NCBI GenBank assembly: GCA_044235425.1
Contig: JBIIHW010000009.1
Coordinates: 62,001-126,000, forward strand
Direction: 5' to 3'
DNA length: 64,000 nt
From: JBJSXJ01 sp044235425
GTDB lineage: Bacteria > Planctomycetota > Planctomycetia > Pirellulales > Pirellulaceae
The position numbers and the translations under genes are program-made. Below are positions 43,776-52,163 of the stretch, piece by piece. Position 1 is the first letter of the stretch. Every line of letters begins with the position of its first letter. A model generated the notes under the pieces. It saw nothing but the letters and a program-made list of their open reading frames with translations, made no database searches and was not told the origin of the DNA.

Positions 43776-44639
43776 ATGAGCAAGCCCAAGATCCTGATCC
43801 AACTCGATAGCGACCAACACGCCAGCGTCTTTGATGCCGTGGTAGCCGTCGATGCGGGCGTTGACAAGCTTCTCCAATACCACCAAGTCACGCTCGAAAC
43901 CGTGCGTGACTTGGTGCATGGAGCGATGTTTACGCGCGGACCAGATGATCTGCGTTCCACCGCAATCTTCATCGGTGGCGCTCAAGTGACGCAGGGCGAA
44001 GCACTGCTGAAAAAAGTGAAGAGTTGTTTTTTTGGACCAATGCGTGTGTCGGTGATGCTGGATGCCAACGGCGCAAATACCACGGCAGCTGCCGCCGTGC
44101 TTGCTGCCTCGAAGCATTTAAACCTCGCTCAAATTCGCGCCACCGTGCTCGCCGGTACCGGTCCGGTAGGTCAACGTGCCGCTCGACTGCTCGCCCAAGC
44201 CGGTGCTGAAGTCTGTGTGGCTTCCCGATCGCTCGCCAAGGCCGAGGAGGTGGTGGGGCAGCTACGGCAACGATTTCCCACGGGAAAATTGCAGGCAGTG
44301 GAGACGGCAAATTCCCAGCAAACGTCGGCGGCATTGGCCGATGTGCAGCTCGTAATCGCCGCCGGGGCCGCGGGCGTGGAATTGGTGTCCAGCGAAGTGC
44401 GCCGAGCATGCTCCGCTCTGCAAGTCGCCATTGACCTCAATGCCGTTCCACCACTGGGAATTGCCGGCGTGGAAACGATGGACAAGGCGGCCGTACGCGA
44501 CGGCGTTACGTGCTACGGTGCGATTGGCGTGGGCGGAACCAAAATGAAGATTCACAAAGCTGCCCTGCAGCAACTCTTTACCGCCAATAACTTGGTGCTC
44601 GACGCCGAGGAAATCTTCGCGATCGGCCAGAGTCTGTAA
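43776..44639 (+). CDS. Methylene-tetrahydromethanopterin dehydrogenase (MtdB/MtdC type)
   Basis: The ATG at 43776 gives 287 residues, MSKPKILIQLDSDQHASVFDAVVAVDAGVDKLLQYHQV, the typical start of the NAD(P)-dependent methylene-H4MPT dehydrogenases. RGPDDLRSTAIFIGG and KVKSCFFGPMRVSVMLDANGANTTAAAA follow, and the coenzyme-binding fold is TVLAGTGPVGQRAARLLAQAGAEVCVASRS. It oxidises methylene-H4MPT to methenyl-H4MPT, directly after the Fae step. It is 72 bases downstream of fae, so one transcript is likely. MtdB and MtdC cannot be separated by eye. Confidence 0.93.
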   Translation: MSKPKILIQLDSDQHASVFDAVVAVDAGVDKLLQYHQVTLETVRDLVHGAMFTRGPDDLRSTAIFIGGAQVTQGEALLKKVKSCFFGPMRVSVMLDANGANTTAAAAVLAASKHLNLAQIRATVLAGTGPVGQRAARLLAQAGAEVCVASRSLAKAEEVVGQLRQRFPTGKLQAVETANSQQTSAALADVQLVIAAGAAGVELVSSEVRRACSALQVAIDLNAVPPLGIAGVETMDKAAVRDGVTCYGAIGVGGTKMKIHKAALQQLFTANNLVLDAEEIFAIGQSL

Positions 44640-44656
44640 GCCGTTGTCCGAGTTTC

Positions 44657-44749
44657 GCATGGGGACACTGTGGGCGCATGGGGACACTGTGGGCGCATGG
44701 GGACACTGTGGGCGCATGGGGACACTGTGGGCGCATGGGGACACTGTGA
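44657..44749. repeat. 19-bp tandem repeat (five copies)
   Basis: GCATGGGGACACTGTGGGC recurs with a 19-bp period at 44657, 44676, 44695, 44714 and 44733; the last copy diverges at its end. It lies between the dehydrogenase gene and the Gfo/Idh/MocA gene. Open frames across it are only a result of the repeat. Confidence 0.95.
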
Positions 44750-44902
44750 TCGGTAGTTGCGTTTAGGCGAGTCGATTTTTAAGATGTGGGCCACGGGCTG
44801 GCCTCCGGGGTCGCTGGTGCGACGGGGGCAGGCCGTGGTTCGCGCGATTAACAGCGTCGTAGTGTTCGTTATCTCACTTCATCTCCTTGTCGAGCAACAT
44901 TC

Positions 44903-46048
44903 ATGTCCAATCCCAAGCCGCTGAACATCGGCATGATCGGCTATGGCTTTATGGGCCGTGCGCATTCCAATGCGTATGCCAAGGTCAACCATTTCTTCGA
45001 TCTTCCTTATCGTCCTGTACTGAAGGCGGTCTGCGCTCGTGATGCGGCGAAGGCTCAAGAGTTTGCGGCCAAGTGGGGCTACGAGTCGGTCGAGACCGAT
45101 TGGCGGAAGCTCATCGCACGCAAGGACATTGACGCCATCGATGTCTGCACTCCGAACAACCTGCACAAGGAGATCTCACTGGCTGCAGCTGCGGCGGGCA
45201 AGATGATTCTGTGCGAAAAGCCGCTCGCCATGAATGTGGCAGAAGGCGAAGAGATGGTGGCGGCGATCGAAAAGGCTGGAGTTGCCAACATTGTTTGGTA
45301 CAACTATCGCCGAGTGCCGGCGGTGACGATGGCCAAGCAGCTCATCGATGAAGGACGTTTGGGCCGAGTATTTCATTACCGGGCGAACTTTTTACAGGAC
45401 TGGACGATTTCGACGGATGTACCGCAGGGCGGTGCCGCATTATGGCGGCTGGATGCCGCCGCTGCGGGTAGTGGTGTCACCGGCGACCTGCTGGCACACT
45501 GCATCGACACCGCACTGTGGCTGAACGGTTCCATCACCAACGTCACGGCGATGACCGAAACGTTCGTCAAGGAACGCAAGCATACGCTCACTGGTAAAAT
45601 GGAACCGGTGGCGATTGATGACGCCTGTGCGTTCCTCTGTCGCTTCCAAAACGGCTCCCTGGGGCTCTTCGAATCCACTCGCTATGCTCGAGGCCACAAG
45701 GCGCTTTATACCTTTGAGGTGAATGGCGAAAAGGCGTCGATTCAGTGGGACTTACACGACCTGCATCGGCTGAACTACTTCGATCATCGGGACGAAAGCA
45801 AGCTGCGTGCGTGGCGATCGATTCACGTGACGGATCACGGCGGCGAACATCCTTACATGGACAAGTGGTGGGTGCCGGGGCTGCAGATTGGCTATGAGCA
45901 CAGTTTTGTGCATCAAGTCGCTGATTTTCTCGCGGGGCTTGGCAGCGGCAAGCTGGCCGGTCCCACGTTCCGCGATGCTCTGGAAACGCAAAAGGTCTGT
46001 GACGCGGTGCTGGCGAGTGCCAAGAACGGTCAGTGGACCTCGGTGTAG
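44903..46048 (+). CDS. Gfo/Idh/MocA family oxidoreductase
   Basis: The 381-residue product opens with the NAD(P)-binding motif IGMIGYGFMGRAHSNAYAKV and continues with the family EKP motif in MILCEKPLAMNVAEGEEMV. The C-terminal alpha/beta domain has FHYRANFLQDWTISTDVPQGGAALWRLD and GVTGDLLAHCIDTALWLNG, carrying the likely catalytic residues. Members oxidise or epimerise sugars and inositols; the substrate cannot be told here. Its start is clear: ATG directly after a region with no alternative and a start typical of the family. It is convergent with apt, with eight bases between stops. Confidence 0.92.
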   Translation: MSNPKPLNIGMIGYGFMGRAHSNAYAKVNHFFDLPYRPVLKAVCARDAAKAQEFAAKWGYESVETDWRKLIARKDIDAIDVCTPNNLHKEISLAAAAAGKMILCEKPLAMNVAEGEEMVAAIEKAGVANIVWYNYRRVPAVTMAKQLIDEGRLGRVFHYRANFLQDWTISTDVPQGGAALWRLDAAAAGSGVTGDLLAHCIDTALWLNGSITNVTAMTETFVKERKHTLTGKMEPVAIDDACAFLCRFQNGSLGLFESTRYARGHKALYTFEVNGEKASIQWDLHDLHRLNYFDHRDESKLRAWRSIHVTDHGGEHPYMDKWWVPGLQIGYEHSFVHQVADFLAGLGSGKLAGPTFRDALETQKVCDAVLASAKNGQWTSV

Positions 46049-46056
46049 TCGTCCGC

Positions 46057-46587
46057 TTAATAACGGACCAAGGGAAAGATCTCGCGCGGCGCCAACCGTT
46101 GGGCGCCGCCGAGAAACGTCAGTTCGACGACAAAGCCACAGCTATCAATGATGGCTCCGAGTTGTTCCAGCAGTTGGCAGCAGGCATTCATGGTGCCACC
46201 GGTCGCCAGTAAGTCGTCGATCACCGCGACTCGCTGACCAGGTTGCACGCCATCGACATGGATCTCCAATTTATCGGAGCCATATTCCAAATCATATTCG
46301 AAGGTCTTCGTGCGATAGGGTAACTTGCCAGGTTTGCGAATGGGCACGAAGGCGACTCCCAGGGCGACGGCCAGTGGCGCGGCAAATAGGAAGCCTCGGG
46401 CTTCAGCGGCCACCACGGCATCGATCGAGCGTCCCCGATAGAAATCTACGAACCGCTCGATCACCTGTTGAAAGGCGGCCGGGTGTCCCAGCAGCGGCGT
46501 AATGTCTTTGAAGAGAATTCCGGGCTTGGGAAAATCCGGAATGTCGCGAATGAAGGTAGTCAGATCGATCGATTGCTTCGGCGACAT
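46057..46587 (-). CDS. apt: Adenine phosphoribosyltransferase
   Basis: The 176-residue product, from the ATG at 46587, has the family start IDLTTFIRDIPDFPKPGILFKDITPLL and the catalytic landmark VVAAEARGFLFAAPLA. IRKPGKLPYRTKTFEYDLEYG lies in the flexible loop, and the PRPP-binding motif is VAVIDDLLATGGTMNACC. It makes AMP from adenine and phosphoribosyl pyrophosphate in purine salvage. The length is typical; a start nine codons upstream is less like known proteins. It follows the sigma-factor gene on the same strand after about 60 bases. Confidence 0.95.
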   Translation of the reverse strand: MSPKQSIDLTTFIRDIPDFPKPGILFKDITPLLGHPAAFQQVIERFVDFYRGRSIDAVVAAEARGFLFAAPLAVALGVAFVPIRKPGKLPYRTKTFEYDLEYGSDKLEIHVDGVQPGQRVAVIDDLLATGGTMNACCQLLEQLGAIIDSCGFVVELTFLGGAQRLAPREIFPLVRY

Positions 46588-46646
46588 TCCGCACTCCGTC
46601 TCTCCACACCGCACCGTGATTGTTTGATCCGTAGTTGAGATCTGAT

Positions 46647-47588
46647 TTAGTCTAATTCCGGAGGACGTCGCCGACGCACTCGACGCGGCGGCCCCTCACG
46701 CCGATCACGCAGACCGTCACCGAGTTTCTGCAGAGCTTCGGTTTCAATCTGTCGCACGCGTTCGCGAGTCAGTCCCAGTCGTTCGCCGATTTCTTTGAGT
46801 GTATGAGGCGAATGTTGATCCAGCCCGAAACGCATTCGCAGAATCGTAGCTTCGCGCGGCTCCAGTTTGTGGACCATTTCGAGCGCCCGCGTCATCGTGT
46901 CGTTATCCACCATTACCTGATCGGGACTCTTCAGTCGCTCATCCATCACGATCTCGCCCAGTGACCATCCTGTCTCCGGCTGATCCGTCTGCGGCATCAA
47001 ATTGTAGATCCGAATTGCTTTCTTGATGATCACGAGCTTCTTGCGTGCAAGTCCCAGCAGACGGGCGATCTCTTCGGGCGTCGGAGTGCGGCCCAAGTCA
47101 TCCAGCAATCGCACACTCGCCCGTCGCCACTTCGACAGCAGCTCAACCATGTAAGCTGGAATGCGAATGGTCTTCGAGCTGTTGATGAGAGCTCGCTTGA
47201 TCGACTGCTTGATCCAGTAACTAGCGTAGGTGCTGAAGCGAGTGCCGACGCGGGGATCGAAGCCTTCTACCGCGCGCAATAGCCCCAAGTTGCCTTCTTC
47301 GATCAGGTCCTGCAGGCCGAGCCCTTTGCCGACATAGCCGCGAGCAATGTTAACCACCAGGCGCAAATTCGCTCGCACCATGCGATCGCGAGCTTGAGCG
47401 TCCCCCTGAGCGATGAGTTCGGCGAGTTCCCGTTCGTCGTTGGCCGACAGGAGTGCCATCTCATTGATTTCACGGAGATAGGTTTCCAGCGGCGTTTGCA
47501 GCGTCGAACTGGATTTTCGCGAACGAGCCGCGATGCGAAACCGATCCACTTCCGACGACTCATCGTCGTGGCGGCGAGAGCTAGACAT
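46647..47588 (-). CDS. Sigma-70 family RNA polymerase sigma factor (RpoD/SigA-like)
   Basis: The ATG at 47588 gives 313 residues; a start 16 codons upstream is also possible and neither has a strong ribosome site. Region 1.2 is TPLETYLREINEMALLSANDERELAELIAQGD, region 2 has DLIEEGNLGLLRAVEGFDPRVGTRFSTYASYWIKQSIKRAL (with the RpoD box), region 3 follows, and region 4.2 ends with the helix-turn-helix HTLKEIGERLGLTRERVRQIETEALQKL. It is shorter than the main RpoD because region 1.1 is missing, so it may be an alternative group 2 factor. A palindrome lies 130 bases upstream. Confidence 0.9.
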   Translation of the reverse strand: MSSSRRHDDESSEVDRFRIAARSRKSSSTLQTPLETYLREINEMALLSANDERELAELIAQGDAQARDRMVRANLRLVVNIARGYVGKGLGLQDLIEEGNLGLLRAVEGFDPRVGTRFSTYASYWIKQSIKRALINSSKTIRIPAYMVELLSKWRRASVRLLDDLGRTPTPEEIARLLGLARKKLVIIKKAIRIYNLMPQTDQPETGWSLGEIVMDERLKSPDQVMVDNDTMTRALEMVHKLEPREATILRMRFGLDQHSPHTLKEIGERLGLTRERVRQIETEALQKLGDGLRDRREGPPRRVRRRRPPELD

Positions 47589-47710
47589 AAAGGTCGTTCG
47601 AGGGGCTAGAGGAAGCGGTCGACGAGTAAGTCGCAAGGTGCGCGGCTTACGAAACTACTCGTCTATCGACCAACTTCCTCAGACCACTCAATCGGCCTCA
47701 ACTTTTCTCA

Positions 47711-47732
47711 AGTCGTGACGATTGTCACGACT
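47711..47732. promoter_or_regulatory. Nine-bp palindrome upstream of the sigma-factor gene
   Basis: AGTCGTGAC and GTCACGACT are exact inverse complements over a four-base loop. It sits between rpsA and the sigma-factor gene, both on the minus strand, so it could be an operator or a terminator; no T tract follows on the minus strand. Confidence 0.45.
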
Positions 47733-47759
47733 ATGACAGGCCGCGTGCAAGAGACTTCA

Positions 47760-47785
47760 CGTGCGCCCTGATTCCAGGGCGCACG
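47760..47785 (-). terminator. Hairpin after rpsA
   Basis: CGTGCGCCCTG and CAGGGCGCACG form 11 base pairs over a four-base loop, 24 bases after the rpsA stop. There is no T tract on the minus side; on the plus side CTCTTTTTAT follows shortly, so it may act weakly or in both directions. Confidence 0.5.
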
Positions 47786-47808
47786 GACTCCTCTTTTTAT
47801 ACTCGAAC

Positions 47809-49599
47809 TTACTTACGTTCTTCGGGGTTCGGATTGATGAGCGGACCAGCGGTTCCCAGGCCACCGCGGAGCTCGGTAGCGGCCTTGGGCCGAGCGGCCT
47901 TCTTGGTCGCTTCGTCGGCAGCGGGTGCCGCCTGCTCTTCTGCCCAGTCCACGCGTTTCCGCGACAAGCCAATCTTCCGCTCGTCAATGTCGACTCGCAA
48001 AATCTTGACTTCGATATCATCACCCACTTTGACGATCTCTTCCGGATTGTCGACCTTGTGATCGGCCAGTTCGGAAATGTGGAGCAAGCCTTCCAGGCCG
48101 TCCTGCAAGCCGACGAAAACACCAAAGTTGGTGATCTTCGTGACTTTGCCTTGCACGACTTGTCCCGGTTGATACTTGTCGGGGATATCGTTGAGCCAGG
48201 GATCTTGGCTGAGCTGCTTCAGGCCCAGTGCAATTCGGCGTCGCTCCTGATCGATCGACAACACCTTGCACTCGATCTCGTTGCCCTTCTCCAGCATTTC
48301 GTTGGGATGGCTGATTTTACGTGTCCACGACATGTCAGAAACGTGCAGCAAGCCGTCGATCCCCTCTTCCAACTCCACGAACGCGCCGTAGTTGGTGAGG
48401 TTTCGCACCTTGCCCTTGACGATCTGGTCGACCGGATAACGATCGGCCACCTTCGTCCAGGGATTTTCCTGAGCTTGCTTCATGCCGAGCGACAACTGCT
48501 GACCCGTCTTGTCCACTCCCAAAATCACCACGTCAATCTCGTCGCCGGTGTGGACAAGTTCGTTCGGGTGATTAATGCGTTTGGTCCAGGACATTTCGCT
48601 GATATGGACCAAGCCTTCGATGCCCGGTTCCAGCTTCACGAAAGCACCGTAACTCATCACGTTCACAACCGTACCACGGACCACCTTGTTGACCGGATAC
48701 TTCTCCTCGACTTGATCCCAAGGATTCGACATCCGCTGCTTGAGGCCGAGCGCGATCTTCTGCTTTTCGCGATCGACATGCAGAATCATCACCTCGATTT
48801 CCTGGTCGATGGAGACCATTTCAGACGGATGACCGATACGCTCCCAGCTCATATCCGTGATGTGTAGCAGGCCGTCGATACCGCCCAAGTCGACGAACGC
48901 ACCGAATTCGGCGATGTTCTTGACGACGCCCTTGCGGACCTGACCATCCTGCAGTTCACGCAGCAGTTGTTCGCGATCTTGCTGCCGTTGCTTTTCGATG
49001 AGCGACCGGCGACTGACAACAATGTTGCGTCGCGCTTCATCGATTTTCAGCACTTCGCACTGCACCACTTTACCAATGTAGTCGCTGATGTCATTCGGTC
49101 GGCGAATATCAACCTGGCTGGCCGGCAAGAAAACATTCACGCCAATATCGACCAGCAAACCACCCTTGATTTTGCGCGTGACGGTGCCAGAGACCACTTC
49201 GCCTTCCTTGACCGTCTCCATCATGCGCTGCCAATCGAGGATCTTCTGAGCCTTGCGCTTGCTCAGATGAACCATCCCCTGCGGCTCGTCGCCCACCTGT
49301 TGATCGTCTTCCAATTCCTCGATCAACACCTTCACGCGATCGCCCACTTGCGGCGGCGCTTCACTCTCATCCCACTCACTACGAGGAATCGTGCCTTCAC
49401 TCTTAAAGCCGACGTCGACCAGTACAATCTCGTCGTCGACGCGGATAATCCGCCCTTCTACAATTTTGTTGACATCAAACTCCGCCTGAGTTTCGATGGA
49501 CAAGATCGTCGTTTCATCCAGGCCACCCACTTCGGCGGTCAACTGGGAAAAGAGATCTGCGTCACTCTCCAAACTGCGGATGAGGTTACGATTTACCAT
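47809..49599 (-). CDS. rpsA: 30S ribosomal protein S1
   Basis: The 596-residue product contains six S1 RNA-binding domains, in order starting near residues 48, 128, 215, 300, 387 and 474. Domains 3 to 6 show the core GVVKNIAEFGAFVDLGGIDG, GTVVNVMSYGAFVKLEPGIEG, GKVRNLTNYGAFVELEEGIDG and GKVTKITNFGVFVGLQDGLEG with repeated LVHISEMSW-type ends. This count and spacing match ribosomal protein S1, which helps the 30S subunit bind mRNA. The protein ends with a lysine/alanine-rich tail. The gene is transcribed away from the HATPase gene. Confidence 0.95.
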   Translation of the reverse strand: MVNRNLIRSLESDADLFSQLTAEVGGLDETTILSIETQAEFDVNKIVEGRIIRVDDEIVLVDVGFKSEGTIPRSEWDESEAPPQVGDRVKVLIEELEDDQQVGDEPQGMVHLSKRKAQKILDWQRMMETVKEGEVVSGTVTRKIKGGLLVDIGVNVFLPASQVDIRRPNDISDYIGKVVQCEVLKIDEARRNIVVSRRSLIEKQRQQDREQLLRELQDGQVRKGVVKNIAEFGAFVDLGGIDGLLHITDMSWERIGHPSEMVSIDQEIEVMILHVDREKQKIALGLKQRMSNPWDQVEEKYPVNKVVRGTVVNVMSYGAFVKLEPGIEGLVHISEMSWTKRINHPNELVHTGDEIDVVILGVDKTGQQLSLGMKQAQENPWTKVADRYPVDQIVKGKVRNLTNYGAFVELEEGIDGLLHVSDMSWTRKISHPNEMLEKGNEIECKVLSIDQERRRIALGLKQLSQDPWLNDIPDKYQPGQVVQGKVTKITNFGVFVGLQDGLEGLLHISELADHKVDNPEEIVKVGDDIEVKILRVDIDERKIGLSRKRVDWAEEQAAPAADEATKKAARPKAATELRGGLGTAGPLINPNPEERK

Positions 49600-49913
49600 T
49601 GGCGTACAATCACTTGGTTAGACAGCTCCCGCCCCGATCGCTCGGCGACGTCCTCGAATCCGGCGGCGGGAACATTTCCAGCCTGTCACGGCCCGTTTCG
49701 AAGAACTACGAAGTCTACAAGAACAGGGAGATTCCGGCAACCTTCGCAGCCCCCCCCCTAAAGAATGAGTGGAAGAAATACCGGTCGGCTGCTAGTTGGA
49801 ACTGCTGGCGGAATCTGCTAGCTTGTTACCCACTCGGGGAGCCACCTCGCCATCCATGGCACGTTCACCTTGATCGTCTTCTCGTGTTTCGCGCACCTCA
49901 CGTTGCCAAAATC
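49600..49913. other. Divergent intergenic region between rpsA and the anti-sigma-type kinase gene
   Basis: These 314 bases carry no supported gene; the frame upstream of 49914 is an artefact. A run of nine C residues lies at 49750-49758. Promoters for both genes should lie here but no clear -10/-35 pair was recognised. Confidence 0.55.
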
Positions 49914-50339
49914 ATGACCTCGTCAACCTGGACCTGGACTTTCGACGCTCGTATTCCGAGCATTGCCGCTGAAGGTAAGAAGGTCGTCGAACAACTGCTC
50001 GAACAGCTCAACTGGCACGAGTGGCAGGAGCATGACATCTTCGGCGTCCACCTGGCGATGGAAGAGGCGGTGGTTAATGCGATCAAGCATGGCAATCAGG
50101 ATGATGCGAGCAAGTTTGTCGATGTTGTCATCCGACTCAATAAAGAAGAAGTGCACCTGCAAGTCACCGATCAGGGTGACGGTTTTGTCCCCAGTGAGGT
50201 ACCCGATCCCACGGATGACGAGAACCTGGATCTACCCTCCGGTCGAGGGCTCATGCTCATGCGCAGCTTTATGAACTTGGTCGAATATAACGACAAGGGA
50301 AACAGTGTGCGGATGGAAAAGCGCCGCACGGTCGAATGA
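49914..50339 (+). CDS. Anti-sigma regulatory factor-type serine kinase (HATPase_c)
   Basis: The ATG at 49914 gives 141 residues, the size of RsbW/SpoIIAB-type proteins. The GHKL motifs are present: the N box EEAVVNAIKHGN, the G1 box DQGDGFVP and the G2 box SGRGLMLMRSF. Such kinases bind a sigma factor and phosphorylate an antagonist (STAS protein). None of these partners is visible next to it, so the target is unknown. It lies near, but on the opposite strand from, the sigma-factor gene. Confidence 0.86.
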   Translation: MTSSTWTWTFDARIPSIAAEGKKVVEQLLEQLNWHEWQEHDIFGVHLAMEEAVVNAIKHGNQDDASKFVDVVIRLNKEEVHLQVTDQGDGFVPSEVPDPTDDENLDLPSGRGLMLMRSFMNLVEYNDKGNSVRMEKRRTVE

Positions 50340-50567
50340 GTCCCGCCGGTGGCGGCGGTCGCAGCGTTAACCTAAGAGCTGGTGACCGGTCAACCGTCTT
50401 AAGCGGCAAGCACTTCCTGCCGATACCAGGGTTTGACAATCAGGCATCCATCCAATATTATCCGACGCTGATGCGTTGCTCGGCTCGCGTTTGGCGGCGA
50501 GAGCCGCTGAGTACGCGCGGCTGGTGCTCGTAATCATCCTTTTTGCCCACCTAGGAGTTTGCTTACC

Positions 50568-51881
50568 ATGAACTGTTCTGGAAGTCCTTTGCACCGCGTC
50601 AGTCGACGTGGGTTCTTGACGGTTGGCGCGTTGAGTGGCTTGGGGTTGACTCTGGCTGACTATTTCCAACTACGACATGCTCAGGCCGAGAAGAAGGAAT
50701 ATGACTTCATCGAGGCGAAGGCTCAGAGCATCATTCATATCTTCCTGCCCGGTGGCATGGCCCATCAGGAATCGTTCGATCCGAAGCCTTATTCGCCGAT
50801 CGAATACCGCGGCGAGATGAAGACGATCAAGACGAACACGGGCGAGGAATTCAGCGAAACCTTGCCGAAGCTGTCGCAAGTCGCTGACAAAATCGCCGTC
50901 ATTCGCTCCATGACTCACGGCGAAGCGGCACATGAACGCGGCACTCACAACATGTTCACCGGTTACAAGCCCAGCCCGGCTTTGATTTACCCGAGCATGG
51001 GCAGTGTGGTGAGCCACGAATACGGGCCTCGCAATAACCTGCCGCCCTACGTCTGCATTCCCAATGTGCCGACTGAATTCGCCAGCAGTGGCTACCTGAG
51101 CTCGTCGTTTGCTCCGTTCAGCCTGGGTGCTGATCCGGCTGCAGGCGGTTTCAAAGTACAGGATTTGAACCTGCCCAATGGCGTGACCGATCAGCGGTTC
51201 GCGCGCCGTCGCTCGGCACTGGAAGCGGTCAACGACTACTTCGCCAAACGCGATAAGTCGGACAATGTTGGCGCGATGAACACCTTTTATGATCGAGCGT
51301 ACAGCTTGATCAGTTCGCCACAGGCCCGCGAGGCATTTAATATTGATGCCGAATCGGCCGCTCTGCGAGATGCCTACGGTCGCAACACCGCCGGCCAGCG
51401 TTTGCTGATGGCACGTCGCTTGGTCGCCGCTGGTGTGCGATTCGTCTCACTGACCTACGGTGGCTGGGACATGCACAACGGCATCACGGCCGGCATGCGT
51501 GGTCAGATGCCCGCCCTGGATCAAGCTCTTTCGACGCTGATCCAGGATCTCGATAAGAACGGCCTGCTCAAGACCACCATGATCATGGTCTCCAGCGAGT
51601 TCGGTCGTACGCCGAAGATTAACGGCACGGCCGGCCGCGACCACTGGCCAAAGGTGTTCAGCGTGATGCTGGCTGGTGGAGGTATTAAGGGCGGTCTGAT
51701 CTATGGATCGTCGAATGCCACTGCTTCGGAGCCTGAAGAAGATCCGGTTGGTCCTGGCGACTTGGCCACCACGGTCTATCACTTGCTGGGTATCGTAGCC
51801 GACAAGGAATTGATGGCTCCGGGCGACCGTCCGATTGAAATCGTGGACGGTGGCAATGTGATTAAGGACCTGATTGCTTAG
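50568..51881 (+). CDS. DUF1501 domain protein, Tat-exported
   Basis: AGGAG lies about ten bases before the ATG at 50568. The 437-residue product has a twin-arginine signal (SRRGFLTVGALSGLGLTLADY) and then the DUF1501 pattern: SIIHIFLPGGMAHQESFDPKP, VIRSMTHGEAAHERGTHNMFTGY, LMARRLVAAGVRFVSLTYGGWDMH and ELGRTP-like SSEFGRTPKINGTAGRDHWPK. DUF1501 belongs to the alkaline-phosphatase superfamily; the activity is unknown. It heads a cluster with a PPC-domain protein, a DUF1549/DUF1553 protein and a cytochrome/WD40 protein, the usual partner set. Confidence 0.93.
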   Translation: MNCSGSPLHRVSRRGFLTVGALSGLGLTLADYFQLRHAQAEKKEYDFIEAKAQSIIHIFLPGGMAHQESFDPKPYSPIEYRGEMKTIKTNTGEEFSETLPKLSQVADKIAVIRSMTHGEAAHERGTHNMFTGYKPSPALIYPSMGSVVSHEYGPRNNLPPYVCIPNVPTEFASSGYLSSSFAPFSLGADPAAGGFKVQDLNLPNGVTDQRFARRRSALEAVNDYFAKRDKSDNVGAMNTFYDRAYSLISSPQAREAFNIDAESAALRDAYGRNTAGQRLLMARRLVAAGVRFVSLTYGGWDMHNGITAGMRGQMPALDQALSTLIQDLDKNGLLKTTMIMVSSEFGRTPKINGTAGRDHWPKVFSVMLAGGGIKGGLIYGSSNATASEPEEDPVGPGDLATTVYHLLGIVADKELMAPGDRPIEIVDGGNVIKDLIA

Positions 51882-51982
51882 TTTCCCCACCTGAGCTCCA
51901 GTTTTCACACTCGCGGCGAGTTGCATTGTGGCTACCGCGAGTGGCCGGTCTGCGGACCTGCGGCGGAAAAGTTGGAGTCTAA

Positions 51983-52091
51983 CCTTGCCGGCTAAAACAA
52001 TTTTTCCTCGGCGGCAAGGTACAAGTTTTAAAAGCTATAGTTAAACCCTAATCATGAATCCTGCGGTACCGTAAGGGCCTCGGGATTCATG
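51983..52091. promoter_or_regulatory. Two inverted repeats upstream of the PPC-domain gene
   Basis: CCTTGCCG (51983-51990) pairs with CGGCAAGG (52012-52019), and CATGAATCC (52053-52061) pairs with GGATTCATG (52083-52091). They lie between the DUF1501 gene and the ATG at 52164. A terminator, processing site or leader structure are all possible. Confidence 0.4.
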
Positions 52092-52163
52092 CATGAATGG
52101 GCGACTCGGTCTAACGTTCCCGCCTCGATTCAACCTCGGCAAGATTGCATCGCGAGAGTTCTC

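Noticed and set aside
43122..44117. A long minus-strand frame opposite fae and the H4MPT dehydrogenase gene
   Set aside because: It spans two genes with clear homology on the plus strand and has no known domain.
44262..44794. Minus-strand frames reading MSPCAHSVPMRPQC-type repeats
   Set aside because: They result from translating the 19-bp tandem repeat and the adjoining gene in antisense.
47761..48867. A 368-residue plus-strand frame opposite rpsA
   Set aside because: rpsA is certain on the other strand, and the frame has no domain or plausible start context.
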